A stretch of 64,000 bases of DNA. Source: Victivallales bacterium. Lineage in GTDB: Bacteria > Verrucomicrobiota > Lentisphaeria > Victivallales > UBA1829. Where the stretch lies: positions 1 through 64,000 of the forward strand of contig JAEEQN010000013.1 of the NCBI GenBank assembly GCA_016285345.1. The letters run 5' to 3'. Made by a program: the position numbers and the translations under genes. Shown here in pieces: positions 32,438-41,665 of this stretch (its first letter is position 1; every line of letters begins with the position of its first letter). The notes beneath the pieces are model-generated. The model made no database searches. It had not been told where the DNA came from and was given only the letters and a program-made list of their open reading frames with translations.

Positions 32438-35315
32438 ATTCTTTCCTCGTTACTTTCCAGGCGCCTTTGTTGTCGTTTGCCGACTCGTCCCATTCCAGAC
32501 GGACGATAATCTTCGTCTCGCCCGTGATCTGGTCATAGAAGTTGTCGTATTTTTTGAACGCGACAGAGCGTTTCCCGAAGGTCGAACGCACCGTCGCCGC
32601 GCTCATGTTCGTATTGACATTCCGGACACGGCCGTTGGCATCGTTGCTGAACGCCCGGAATCCGGCATCATACAGGACCTCCTCATCCTTGTCGGAGAAA
32701 ACGCGAGAAAGCGAAGCGCCGCCGACGTCCTTGATGGTCTGCGCCAGCACCAGGACCGTCGCGCGCTTGAGCGGCTGCCTGTTCCATTTCAGCAGATTGA
32801 CCACGCGGCAGAAGATCTCCTCCGCCTCGGCGTCGTTCACGTTCCTCTTGATGATCTTGTCCATCTGGCCGCTGCCTGTGGGGGAATACGAGGTCGGGAA
32901 GACAGCGGTGCGGCGGGGCAGATTGCCCTGCGAAATCGCGTAGGTCACGGCCTCGGAAAGAGCCTTCGCGTAGGCGTCGGCGTCCATGTCGCCGTTCCTG
33001 TCGGAGTCGACGGAGTCGCCCGCGATCGTTCCGCCGTCCGCGCTGCCGCTGTTCATCGCGGTAAAGGTGCGGTAGACCGGGAAACCGGTGAAGAGGGATT
33101 TGAACGTGAACGGGGTGCTGCTGCCGCCGAACGACGCGACGCAGTTCAGATTGATCATGCCGAGGACCGGATCCTTGATGCGCTCCTGTGTCGTGAGCGC
33201 GACCTGGTCCAGCAGATGGCCGTCGCCGTTCTGGTAGACCCCCATGCCGTTGCCGCCGTTCTGATTGTTTTTCGGGGCGCACTTCAGGTTGATCGTCTGC
33301 CAGGGAGCGCCGCGGTGGATCGCGCCGAGTTCCCACAGGGACTGCATCTGGCCGTGCCGGATGTACGCCGTGGAAATGGAATCGTTTCCGGCGTAGGCGG
33401 GATTCGTCTGCTCCTCCCTATCATAGTAGGAGCCACGATTGATAGTGTTGTTCATGTTTCCGATGGTCGAATTGACCGCGGTTTCCGTTTCGGCGAACGC
33501 CGGCGTACTCCAGTCGTTGCGGCCGAGGTTCTGGCGCGGATCGTTGGCCTGCACGTCGAAATAGAAACGTCTGCTGAAATCGCCGGCGCCGGCGACTATC
33601 GCTTCCGCGTTGTTCGGCATAAAATTGTGTCCGGTTGAAGAAGAAAGTCCTGTCGGCATGAGGGCGAGGTCTGCGTTGCGGCCGGAACCGTCCTGAAGCA
33701 CGACACGGTCAAGTCTAACCGTAACATTGCGGACTTTGATATATTCGTAGAAATCGGCATCATGCCCGAGCGGTCTGTCGTAGGGGCCGCGTTCCGGCGT
33801 GGTCACGCTTCCGACCGAACTGTTTTCGAGGAAGAACGAGTAAATCCGGTAACCGGAGTCTCCGTCGGTCGGGGTGACAGTCCACTGGGTGCCGGCATCG
33901 AACCGGACGGTCTGCGGAATCCAGGAACCGGCGACGGGATTCAGATATTCATAGCTGATCTCGCCGATCAGGAGGGGATTCCCGACAGAAAGAGGATCGG
34001 CGTACATGTTCACGGTCTCGACGTCGATTTTGATCTCATGATTGTAAGTGCAGTCGGTGTACCACACCCAGAACTGCCTTTTCGGCGGATTGTCCGCCGT
34101 CCATTCCATCCGCCTCAGAGGGAGGCCGAGGTGGCCGCCGACCGAAACGTCCGCATGGACCTCGTTGATGTACGGGGTGCACTTGTTTCCGGTGTAGGTC
34201 GGCTCGCCGCTGATCCAGTTGTCGTTGTCGGTCACGGGCGGGCGGCTGGCGGAGGCGTTGTAGTTGATGAGGTTCGCGACGGTCTGGTTCACGTTGGCCT
34301 GGCCGGCATTGGCCTTGCTGAACCACGGAATCTCGCTCTTGACCGTATCGACGGTAATGGCTTCCCAGTCGTTGCGGATCAGCGGGAACCGGTAGGCCTC
34401 GTCTTCGGAAAGCTCGCTCTTCGCGAGGTCGTTGATCGGTTTTCCGTCCGGGCTGAATTTATTGTATTCGGCCTGCCCCATGACGTCGAAATACTGGTCG
34501 GCCATCATCTTGAGCTGCTTGTCGGCAGCGGAAGTCCCTCCGCCCGTCATGTCATTGATGAAGACATCTATATCTTCCCAGTCTTCGGACAATTTCGCAT
34601 ATTCGGTTCTGACGGTCTCAGGGGTGATGCGAGGAGCATTGGTCGAGTAGTCCCAGTTGTTGCGTGCGCTGCGGAAGATGAACTGCGGCTCGCAGGTCCA
34701 GCGGCCGAGACGTTTCTGGAAGATCGTATCGTCGAAATCTGAGTAATACTTGGAGTCGGCTTTTCCGATGGCGTTCGGATTCAGCTGGTCGTTCTGGCCG
34801 ATCGCGACGTAGGCGTAACGGCCGTAGATGCGTTCCGTGGACGGATTGGCGTCGCCGTAGGTGTTCTTGGTGAAGACGTACTCCCAGGAGGGGCAGCGGG
34901 AATCTTCGCGGTCGTAGTAGGTGGACCGGTTGAAACGGAGCGGACCGTCGTGGAACGTAAAGAGGCCGTTTCTCTCCAGTTTCCAGATCCAGTCGGACGC
35001 GTATTCGTTCACGTTGGAGTTTGTCGGCCTGGTCGCGTTGTAGTTCGAGCAGACGTAGGAGGCGTTGTCGGACTGCATCAGGGCCAGGACGGCGCGGTTG
35101 ACGACGCCGTCGGCGAGGATGCGCGCCGCGGAAGCGTCGACGTGCGCGGCGGCGACCTTGCGTCCGGTCGACGCATTCGAAGAGAAGATCATTGCGACGA
35201 TCAGCGCCATGGAGAGGATGCAGAGCGTGAAAAGGAGCGCGATGCCGTGCTGCCCGCGGGCGCGGACGGCCCGTTTCAGCATCCGCTTCATCAGGTTCGG
35301 TTTATGCTGTATCAT
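32427..35315 (-). CDS. Very large GspK-like pseudopilin or membrane-anchored secretion protein
   Basis: The 962-residue protein has a basic leader and the hydrophobic segment GQHGIALLFTLCILSMALIV, the form seen in GspK/PilX proteins: Gly before the cleavage point and no Glu at position 5 of the mature chain. GspK caps the pseudopilus with GspI and GspJ, whose likely genes lie just upstream. Known GspK proteins are about 300-350 residues, so this one carries roughly 600 extra extracytoplasmic residues that I cannot assign. They are rich in Asn, Tyr and aromatic beta-type sequence. Confidence 0.7.
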   Translation of the reverse strand: MIQHKPNLMKRMLKRAVRARGQHGIALLFTLCILSMALIVAMIFSSNASTGRKVAAAHVDASAARILADGVVNRAVLALMQSDNASYVCSNYNATRPTNSNVNEYASDWIWKLERNGLFTFHDGPLRFNRSTYYDREDSRCPSWEYVFTKNTYGDANPSTERIYGRYAYVAIGQNDQLNPNAIGKADSKYYSDFDDTIFQKRLGRWTCEPQFIFRSARNNWDYSTNAPRITPETVRTEYAKLSEDWEDIDVFINDMTGGGTSAADKQLKMMADQYFDVMGQAEYNKFSPDGKPINDLAKSELSEDEAYRFPLIRNDWEAITVDTVKSEIPWFSKANAGQANVNQTVANLINYNASASRPPVTDNDNWISGEPTYTGNKCTPYINEVHADVSVGGHLGLPLRRMEWTADNPPKRQFWVWYTDCTYNHEIKIDVETVNMYADPLSVGNPLLIGEISYEYLNPVAGSWIPQTVRFDAGTQWTVTPTDGDSGYRIYSFFLENSSVGSVTTPERGPYDRPLGHDADFYEYIKVRNVTVRLDRVVLQDGSGRNADLALMPTGLSSSTGHNFMPNNAEAIVAGAGDFSRRFYFDVQANDPRQNLGRNDWSTPAFAETETAVNSTIGNMNNTINRGSYYDREEQTNPAYAGNDSISTAYIRHGQMQSLWELGAIHRGAPWQTINLKCAPKNNQNGGNGMGVYQNGDGHLLDQVALTTQERIKDPVLGMINLNCVASFGGSSTPFTFKSLFTGFPVYRTFTAMNSGSADGGTIAGDSVDSDRNGDMDADAYAKALSEAVTYAISQGNLPRRTAVFPTSYSPTGSGQMDKIIKRNVNDAEAEEIFCRVVNLLKWNRQPLKRATVLVLAQTIKDVGGASLSRVFSDKDEEVLYDAGFRAFSNDANGRVRNVNTNMSAATVRSTFGKRSVAFKKYDNFYDQITGETKIIVRLEWDESANDNKGAWKVTRKEYAE

Positions 35316-35336
35316 GATGCACTTGCTCCTTCCCGG

Positions 35337-35978
35337 TCAGAGTTTCGGTTTCGGCTGCCCGCGGTCGATGACGACCATGCGGCGGAACTCGCGCTTGTTT
35401 GCGTTTTTGAGGATGGCGGTTTTCGCATCCGGGTTCGCCTTGATACGGCGGAGCGTTTTGCCGTCGACCAGCTCCATGCGGATCACGACGAGTCCGGGGA
35501 GGACCTTCTTGCCTTCGTCGCCGTAATACGCCCTGACGTTGAAATCGGTCACGCCGTCGACCAGCTCGGTCTTGTTGCCGGTGCAATCATTCCCGGAAAC
35601 ATCGAAGGTGTCGCCGCCGTCATCATACGAATAAATAAGTGCCTGATCGCCCTTGTCCCACTCGTATCTCACGCCCACGATGGCGGTCTTGGCCGTCTTC
35701 TTCAGTTTCTCCGGACGGACCGTGGAAACCTTGAAATAGCTGTTCTCGCTGTACTCGAACGGCGTGAGATCGTCGTCCGTCTGCGAATAATACACGCACG
35801 TGAGGTCGTTCGCCATCATGTCCATGGCGATGCGGGCGCGCTCGAACATCTCGGTGCGTTCCACGCCGGAGCTGAGGACGGTCTCGGTGGAGGAATAGAA
35901 CTGCATGAGTCCGAGCAGGAACACGGACAGGACGCTCATCGCGATCAGGACTTCAACCAGTGTAAAAGGCTTTCTCAT
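35337..35978 (-). CDS. GspJ-like minor pseudopilin
   Basis: The 213-residue protein starts MRKPFTLVEVLIAMSVLSVF, a prepilin N-terminus with Glu5; the residue before the cleavage point is Pro. The downstream MFERARIAMDMMANDLTCVY helix is typical of GspJ. The ATG at 35978 with AAGGAG before it is preferred over a TTG six bases earlier. It lies between the GspI-like and GspK-like genes, the usual I-J-K order. Confidence 0.78.
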   Translation of the reverse strand: MRKPFTLVEVLIAMSVLSVFLLGLMQFYSSTETVLSSGVERTEMFERARIAMDMMANDLTCVYYSQTDDDLTPFEYSENSYFKVSTVRPEKLKKTAKTAIVGVRYEWDKGDQALIYSYDDGGDTFDVSGNDCTGNKTELVDGVTDFNVRAYYGDEGKKVLPGLVVIRMELVDGKTLRRIKANPDAKTAILKNANKREFRRMVVIDRGQPKPKL

Positions 35979-35990
35979 CGGCAAATCTCC

Positions 35991-36641
35991 TTATTCCACA
36001 GGCTTGTAATAGGTCGGGTCCAGATACTCGCGCACGAACAGACGGGACTGGCGCGGATACGAACTGTTTTTCTTGTACGGCTTTGTGAGCGGCCAGGAAA
36101 CCTCAATAAACACGCGGACGAACGGCTCTTCTTCCTTATCCGGATGCTTGATCGTATTCATTCTAACCGCGGGCTTCATGAACTTGCCGGTCTCCCCGTC
36201 GACCGTCGTCAGGCTGAGATTGTTATTATCCTCTTTCCAGCAGATGACCTCGGCCGCGAAATCCGGGGCTTCGCCCGGAGGACCGAAGAGGAATGCGAAA
36301 TGGCCGTCCTGAAGACCGGAGTCAGGTTCGATCCTGTAGGATTCGTCGGACCCCAGCGACATATTGGCATAATCTCTCGCCTTGGAATCGGAATAAGGAG
36401 CATCTGTAACTGCCGTTTTGGAGGTTTTCAGCCCCTGGATCCAGTCGAAATGCTCCCAGGCGGCCCGGTCGAGCTGGGCGATCACGGAATTAGCGGCATC
36501 GGCGGCGAGCGTATCGCCGACGGAGTCCGAAGTGGACTTGACGGCAACCGGCAGAAGCGCCATGATGGCGGCCACGCCGATCGCCGCGACGGCCATCGCC
36601 ACCGCGATTTCAATCAGACTGAAAAGTTTTTTTCTGCCCAT
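35991..36641 (-). CDS. GspI/PilV-like minor pseudopilin
   Basis: The 216-residue protein begins MGRKKLFSLIEIAVAMAVAA, a prepilin segment with Glu5; Leu stands before the cleavage point. The following VIAQLDRAAWEHF helix and beta-type remainder fit a GspI/PilV-type minor pseudopilin. It is the first gene of the cluster, 12 bases before gspJ-like. No promoter was identified in the 200 bases upstream, which contain several GC hairpins. Confidence 0.72.
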   Translation of the reverse strand: MGRKKLFSLIEIAVAMAVAAIGVAAIMALLPVAVKSTSDSVGDTLAADAANSVIAQLDRAAWEHFDWIQGLKTSKTAVTDAPYSDSKARDYANMSLGSDESYRIEPDSGLQDGHFAFLFGPPGEAPDFAAEVICWKEDNNNLSLTTVDGETGKFMKPAVRMNTIKHPDKEEEPFVRVFIEVSWPLTKPYKKNSSYPRQSRLFVREYLDPTYYKPVE

Positions 36642-36841
36642 GGAGACCTGCTTTCCTGCTTGCCGGATCGCTCCGGCTGTTGTTTCACGATCCGTTCACG
36701 CCGCCCGGAATGACGGCACATCCCGCCGGATCGGGGGGAAACATCCGGCGGCGGACCGGGGCAAACGCCCCGAAACTGGCAAAGAGCCTGAATAACCCGT
36801 GGGAACAACTGCTTCTGGACCGGAATCCCGGTCCGGGGCGG

Positions 36842-37297
36842 TCATTCCGCGGAGAGGATTTCGAAGATTTTCTTGCGGTCGTCGCCCGCGGCGATGATGC
36901 TGGGGATGACGTTGTCTTCTTTGAGGCGGGAGGAGATGCTGCCGAGGAGCTTCAGATAGGCTTCCGGATCGCGTTCGTCGGCCGCGAAGAAGACGGCGAG
37001 CTTCACCGGTTCCTCGTCGAGGGTCTTGTAGTCGGTGATCGGATTGCGGCAGACGACCACGATCACGAGCGGGGACGGGAAGCCGTTGATTCGGATATGA
37101 GGGAGAGCAAGTCCTTTTCCGACGCCGGTGGTCATCATGCGCTCGCGCTTCAGGATCGCCTCGCGGATCTGGTCTTCGTCCATGGTGCAGCGGGTGCAGG
37201 CATGGGCGACGATGGCGTCAAGCACTTTCTTTTTCGTGTCGCAGTCCACGATCAGGATGGAGTCCTGCTGGAGGTACTTTACGAATTCCGGTTTCAT
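36842..37297 (-). CDS. ptsN: PTS EIIA domain protein, PtsN (nitrogen-type) family
   Basis: The 151-residue protein is a single EIIA domain of the fructose/mannitol/PtsN type. The phosphorylated His lies in GKGLALPHIRI (about residue 66). PtsN proteins mostly regulate nitrogen and potassium metabolism rather than carry sugar, and no transporter subunit is nearby. Its phosphodonor (EI and HPr) is not in the window. It is separated by more than 200 bases from genes on either side and appears to be monocistronic. Confidence 0.85.
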   Translation of the reverse strand: MKPEFVKYLQQDSILIVDCDTKKKVLDAIVAHACTRCTMDEDQIREAILKRERMMTTGVGKGLALPHIRINGFPSPLVIVVVCRNPITDYKTLDEEPVKLAVFFAADERDPEAYLKLLGSISSRLKEDNVIPSIIAAGDDRKKIFEILSAE

Positions 37298-37525
37298 AGT
37301 ATTTGCCTTTCTATAGGAGATGGGTGTGTACTTTTAGACGGGATAAAATATCCTCAATTCCGCAAAAATGCAAGCCTGCAACACGAAAAACACGCATTTT
37401 TTTTGTCTTTTTCCGCGTTTTTTTTGCGTTTCAAGACATTTCGGCGGCCGGAAAGCGATTTTTCGGCATTCCGCCGGAGGGCAGATAAAACGGCGTATCC
37501 GGCGGAAAAGAAGGCGGAAATCCGG

Positions 37526-38365
37526 TCAGGAATTCATCGCCAGCGCGGCTTTCGTGATGCCGGCGACTTCCGCGGAGACCGCGTCGGAATCCAGGAAGCC
37601 CTGCGGGAGTCTTCCGGCGTCGCACGCGGCGAGGAATTTCGGATCGAGCGGAATCTGCGCGAGAAGGGCAAGCCCTTCCTGGTTCGCGAGCTTTTCGCCG
37701 CCGCCGGAGGAGAAGAGCGTGTGCTTCGCGGAGCAGTCCGGGCAGACGTACGCGCTCATATTTTCCACGACGCCGAGGATGCGGACGTCGAGGCGGTTGC
37801 AGAAGCTGATGCACTTGCGGCAGTCGGCGAGGGAGACTTCCTGCGGGGTGGTGACCACGATGGCGGCCTTGTCGCCCTGGATCATCTGGCAGGCGGAAAG
37901 GGATTCGTCGCCGGTCCCGGGCGGGAAGTCGAGGATGAGGTAGTCGAGGTCGTCGCCCCAGTCCACTTCCTCGAAGAGCTGGCCGAGCAGGCCGATCTTC
38001 GCCGGGCCGCGCAGGATCACAGCGTCGTCCGGGTTTTCGAGCAGGAATCCGATGGAGACAAGCTTCACGCCCGCCACGGACAGCGGCACGAGTCCGGCCT
38101 CGGTCCCGTCGAGACGGCGGTCCGCCGCGCCGAACAGGGTCGGCTGGCTCGGTCCGTGGAAATCGACGTCCAGCAGCGCGACCTTCATGCCTTCGCGCGC
38201 CAGAGCGACCGCGAGGCAGGCAGCGACCGTGCTCTTGCCCACGCCGCCCTTGCCGGACAGCACCATGATTTTATGTTTGATCTTGTCGAGACGGGAGGGT
38301 TTGCGTTCGCCGCAGGAACCGGCGGAGCCGCAGGTGGAGCAGGAACCGGAGCAGTTTTCGGACAT
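37526..38365 (-). CDS. mrp: Mrp/NBP35-type ATPase, iron-sulfur cluster carrier
   Basis: The 279-residue protein is a P-loop ATPase that delivers Fe-S clusters to target proteins in the cytoplasm. It has a deviant Walker A motif VLSGKGGVGKSTVAA, LLDVDFHGPSQPTLFG, and the cluster-binding CPDC pair near the C-terminus (about residue 218). The N-terminus is Cys-rich (CSGSCSTCGSAGSCGE), as in the Nbp35-like branch, and could bind another cluster. Confidence 0.93.
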   Translation of the reverse strand: MSENCSGSCSTCGSAGSCGERKPSRLDKIKHKIMVLSGKGGVGKSTVAACLAVALAREGMKVALLDVDFHGPSQPTLFGAADRRLDGTEAGLVPLSVAGVKLVSIGFLLENPDDAVILRGPAKIGLLGQLFEEVDWGDDLDYLILDFPPGTGDESLSACQMIQGDKAAIVVTTPQEVSLADCRKCISFCNRLDVRILGVVENMSAYVCPDCSAKHTLFSSGGGEKLANQEGLALLAQIPLDPKFLAACDAGRLPQGFLDSDAVSAEVAGITKAALAMNS

Positions 38366-38442
38366 AATTCAATCCTTCATGGTTTGAGCGTGTATATGTG
38401 CAGTGTGATAAAGCAGGAAAAAGAGTTGACGCGCCGGACGGA

Positions 38443-39822
38443 TCAGCCGCGGAGCTTGCGCTGGAGCTGGTTCAGCACGCCTTTGAGTTCCTCGTCCTTG
38501 AGCGAGTTTTCCTCGATCTGCTTCACGGCGTGGATCACGGTGCCGTGGGAGCGGCCGCCGAACGCGCGTCCGATCTCCTGATGCGGACGGGACGTGAGCT
38601 TGCGGGAGAGATACATGGCGATCATGCGCGGCTCGGCGATGTTCTTCGGCTTCTTCGGGCCGGTGAGGTCGTAGACCTGAATGCCGAAGAACTCGGCAAC
38701 GGCCTTCTGAATCTCCTCAATGGAAATCGCGCGGGACTCGGCTTCCTTTTCGAGCTGGTCGGACAGGATGCGCTTCGCGGCCTCGAGGTCGATCTCCTGC
38801 TTCATGGCCGTGGCGTACATGGAGAGGCACATCAGCGCGCCCTTCAGCGGACGGATGTTCGAGGAGATGCGTTCGGCGATGAACGACAGCACGTCGTCGC
38901 CGAGTTTCAGGCGGAGGCACTGCTGCTCCTGCTTCAGGATGGCGAGGCGCGTCTCGAACGACGACTGCGTGATCTGCGTAGTGACGCCGGAGACGAACCG
39001 AGAAACGAGGCGCGCTTCCAGGCCGGGGATCTCGGAGGGCTGACGGTCGGACGTGAGGATGATCTGCTTGCCGAGGCCGTACAACGTGTTGAACGTATTG
39101 AAGAACTCTTCCTGCAAACTGGTCTTGTTGCCGAGCGTGTGGACGTCGTCGACGAGCAGATAGTCCACGTTGCGGAAGGTCTCGCGGAAATCGTACATGG
39201 TCTTGGTGCGGAGGGAATCGAGGAACGCGTTGAGGAAGTTTTCGCAGGACGTGTAGCGGACGCGCGCCTTCGGATTGTGGGCGCGGACCTCATGCGCCAC
39301 GGCGAGAAGCAGGTGCGTCTTGCCCATGCCGGAGCCGCCGTAGATGTACAGGGGATTGATCGTGCCGGGGTTCTGCGCCGCGGAGAGCGCCGCGGTGTAG
39401 GCATAACGGTTCTCCTCGCCGACCACGAAGTTGTCGAACGAATGCTTGCTGATGAGACTGGCGAGCTCGGGGCTGATCTCGTCGTCGTCCGCGGCGGGCT
39501 CGTTGGAGACCTGGGAATAATCGGGATCGAAGCCGAGTCCGAGGTCCTCGGTCTCGTCGGTATCGAAGTAGCCGGACTCGAACATGACCTTCATGCCGGG
39601 ATGTCCGGCGGCTGCAAGCGCCTCGGAAATGAGGTCGCCGTAATTTTTCATCACGATGTCCGCGAAGAAATCATCCGAGGTCCCGACCACGATCTGCGTT
39701 TCGTCAACTGAGATCGGCACCATCTTCTTGAACCACTGCTTGTACACTGCTTCGGATTTCGCCCTGATGAACCCGACTGCTGACTGCCATACTTCGGAGG
39801 CGCTGCTTTCGCCGTGCGACAT
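38443..39822 (-). CDS. dnaA: Chromosomal replication initiator DnaA
   Basis: DnaA (459 residues) has domain I (EVWQSAVGFIRAKSEAVYKQ, about 10-80), a short acidic linker, the AAA+ domain with Walker A YGGSGMGKTHLLLAV (about 155-170) and Walker B YLLVDDVHTL, and domain IV with the helix-turn-helix signature FGGRSHGTVIHAVKQIEE (about 418-435). The signature differs from the usual GGRDHTTV at two positions known in E. coli to contact the DnaA box, Asp to Ser and Thr to Gly. The upstream gap carries repeats of TTGTCAACA. dnaN and recF are not next to it. Confidence 0.97.
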   Translation of the reverse strand: MSHGESSASEVWQSAVGFIRAKSEAVYKQWFKKMVPISVDETQIVVGTSDDFFADIVMKNYGDLISEALAAAGHPGMKVMFESGYFDTDETEDLGLGFDPDYSQVSNEPAADDDEISPELASLISKHSFDNFVVGEENRYAYTAALSAAQNPGTINPLYIYGGSGMGKTHLLLAVAHEVRAHNPKARVRYTSCENFLNAFLDSLRTKTMYDFRETFRNVDYLLVDDVHTLGNKTSLQEEFFNTFNTLYGLGKQIILTSDRQPSEIPGLEARLVSRFVSGVTTQITQSSFETRLAILKQEQQCLRLKLGDDVLSFIAERISSNIRPLKGALMCLSMYATAMKQEIDLEAAKRILSDQLEKEAESRAISIEEIQKAVAEFFGIQVYDLTGPKKPKNIAEPRMIAMYLSRKLTSRPHQEIGRAFGGRSHGTVIHAVKQIEENSLKDEELKGVLNQLQRKLRG

Positions 39823-40489
39823 TTTCTTCCTCTAACTGTTCTCGTCGTATCGTTTTAGGTTGTTTTTTCAGAACTTGTTGACAATGCCCGCGGCGGCCCT
39901 TGAAAAAGCCGTCCGGAGACTGTCCGGACAGAACGGCACAACGGTCCGCAAATCACGGGCGCAAAAGAGTTTCCGCGGGAAAAACCGCGGCGGCTCTTTC
40001 ACCTCGTTTTGAGCATAAACGCTGTATCGTTCCGATGTTTCGGGACCCCATGCATGACTTTTTGAAAAATCAAGCCGTTTTCCCAAAATTTCCGCACTTT
40101 TTTTGAAGGCCGGAAAACCCTGCGAAAATCAACGACATACAGCACTCTTGACAAGTTGTTGACAAGTTGTTGACAATCGTTGTCGTCATCCGGCATCCAA
40201 AACGCGGCGCGGGCATCCTTCCCGGACCGGAAACCGGACGGCCAGACCACACGAAACCGCCGGAGCGGCGTCATGAAGACGCGCACGCCGGAGCGATGCA
40301 GGGGGAGAGGCCGGACGGAATGCCGGAATCGCGAAGAACGCTATCTTTAATTTGCACCATTTTTCCGATTTAGCAAGTCGAAAACGGAGGATTTTTCGGA
40401 CTTTTGCCGTATCCTGTTGATTTCATGTTGAAAAAAATTATTTCGGGTGCATATTATGGTATCACTTTTTTTTTATGGAGCGTATTATT
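39823..40489. other. Candidate oriC / dnaA regulatory region
   Basis: This 667-base gap separates divergent dnaA and nagA. On the minus strand TTGTCAACA occurs at 39876-39884, 40157-40165 and 40168-40176, with the variant TTGTCAAGA at 40146-40154. The last three are spaced by 11 bases, one helical turn. TTGTCAACA differs from the standard DnaA box TTATCCACA at two positions. The stretch 40340-40475 is AT-rich and could be the unwinding element. GC-skew data would be needed to confirm an origin. Confidence 0.45.
40146..40176 (-). repeat. Three phased DnaA-box-like 9-mers
   Basis: TTGTCAACA twice and TTGTCAAGA once, each 11 bases from the next, about 325-355 bases upstream of dnaA; a fourth copy lies at 39876-39884, about 55 bases upstream. 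Confidence 0.55.
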
Positions 40490-41656
40490 ATGGAGAAAAA
40501 ACGTCGCATTCTGTTCCTGCTGGACCACTGTCTGACCCCGTACGAGCGGATCGAAAGCTGCGGCATCCTGTGCGAAAAGGACACCATCATCGCCATCGGC
40601 GGCGAAACGGCGTTCTCGCAGGACGAGCCGGGGCTTCAGGTCGTCAAGCTCAAAGACGCCTACGGCCTGCCCGGATTCATCGACACGCACATCCACGGCC
40701 TCGGCGCGGACGTGATGCCCGACTTCAGCGGGCTGGACCCGCTCCACGAGATGAGCAGGATCCTCGCCCGGCACGGCGTCACCACGTTCTTCCCCACGAT
40801 CGTGTCGCTCCCGCGCGAGACCATGATCGAACAGGTCGACGCCATGTGCGGTTCGATCCAGAGCGGCTACCAGTACGCCGAACCCCAGGCGCTTCACCTC
40901 GAAGGCCCGTTCATCAACCCCCAGAAACGAGGCGACCAGATCGCGTCGAACATCTCGCCCGTCGACCTCGGATTCGCGCGCGAACTTTTCGAGGCGGGAC
41001 GCGGCCGCATCAAGGTCATGACGTTCGCGCCTGAGATGCCGAACGCGGTAAAGCTGGTCGAGCTCATGCTCGAACACGGCGTGATCCCGTCCATGGGGCA
41101 CAGCCTCGCGACCGAGTCCGAGACGCTGGAGGCGATCGAGGCGGGCGCGCACCGCTGCACCTACATCTTCAACGCCATGCCCGCCCTCTACCACAGGTCG
41201 TCCTCCCTCACCGCGATCGCCCTCACCGACGACCGCGTGACCATTGAGATCATCGTCGACGGCCTCCACCTGCATCCGACCATCGTGAACATGATCGTGC
41301 GCTGCAAGCCCGCCGACAAGATCGTCGTCATCAGCAACGCGGTCGTGCTGGAGCACAACCGTGAGGTCGAGGAGCAGTCGGGAGTCGTCCGCCTGGGCGA
41401 CGGCGTGATCTCCGGCTCCACCATGACGCTCGACAACTCCTGGCTCCACCTCCTCAGCTACGGCAACATGGACGAATCCCTCGCCGCCGCCTGCGTCTCC
41501 ACCAATCCGGCGAAGGACCTCGGCCTCATCACCCGCGGCGAGCTGCGCCCCGGCAAACGCGCCGACATCACCATCCTCGACACGAAGACCAACCGCGTCC
41601 GCATGACCGTCTCCCGCGGCAACATCATCTACGACTCCGAAAATCCCGACCTCTGA
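40490..41656 (+). CDS. nagA: N-acetylglucosamine-6-phosphate deacetylase
   Basis: NagA (388 residues) removes acetate from GlcNAc-6-phosphate; the product is used by NagB, encoded at 51.6-52.5 kb. Amidohydrolase motifs are present: GFIDTHIHGLGADV (metal-binding HxH), LHLEGPFINPQKRG, PSMGHSLAT and the His of IIVDGLHLHP. GGAG lies 9 bases before the ATG at 40490, so I prefer it to an ATG 15 bases upstream. It is the first gene to the right of the candidate origin. Confidence 0.93.
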   Translation: MEKKRRILFLLDHCLTPYERIESCGILCEKDTIIAIGGETAFSQDEPGLQVVKLKDAYGLPGFIDTHIHGLGADVMPDFSGLDPLHEMSRILARHGVTTFFPTIVSLPRETMIEQVDAMCGSIQSGYQYAEPQALHLEGPFINPQKRGDQIASNISPVDLGFARELFEAGRGRIKVMTFAPEMPNAVKLVELMLEHGVIPSMGHSLATESETLEAIEAGAHRCTYIFNAMPALYHRSSSLTAIALTDDRVTIEIIVDGLHLHPTIVNMIVRCKPADKIVVISNAVVLEHNREVEEQSGVVRLGDGVISGSTMTLDNSWLHLLSYGNMDESLAAACVSTNPAKDLGLITRGELRPGKRADITILDTKTNRVRMTVSRGNIIYDSENPDL

Positions 41657-41665
41657 TCCGCACCT

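Noticed and set aside
40141-40180. TTGACA-like strings in the dnaA gap as stacked promoters
   Set aside because: They recur at 11-base spacing as part of a 9-mer repeat and have no -10 box at the right distance; box-like sites explain them better.
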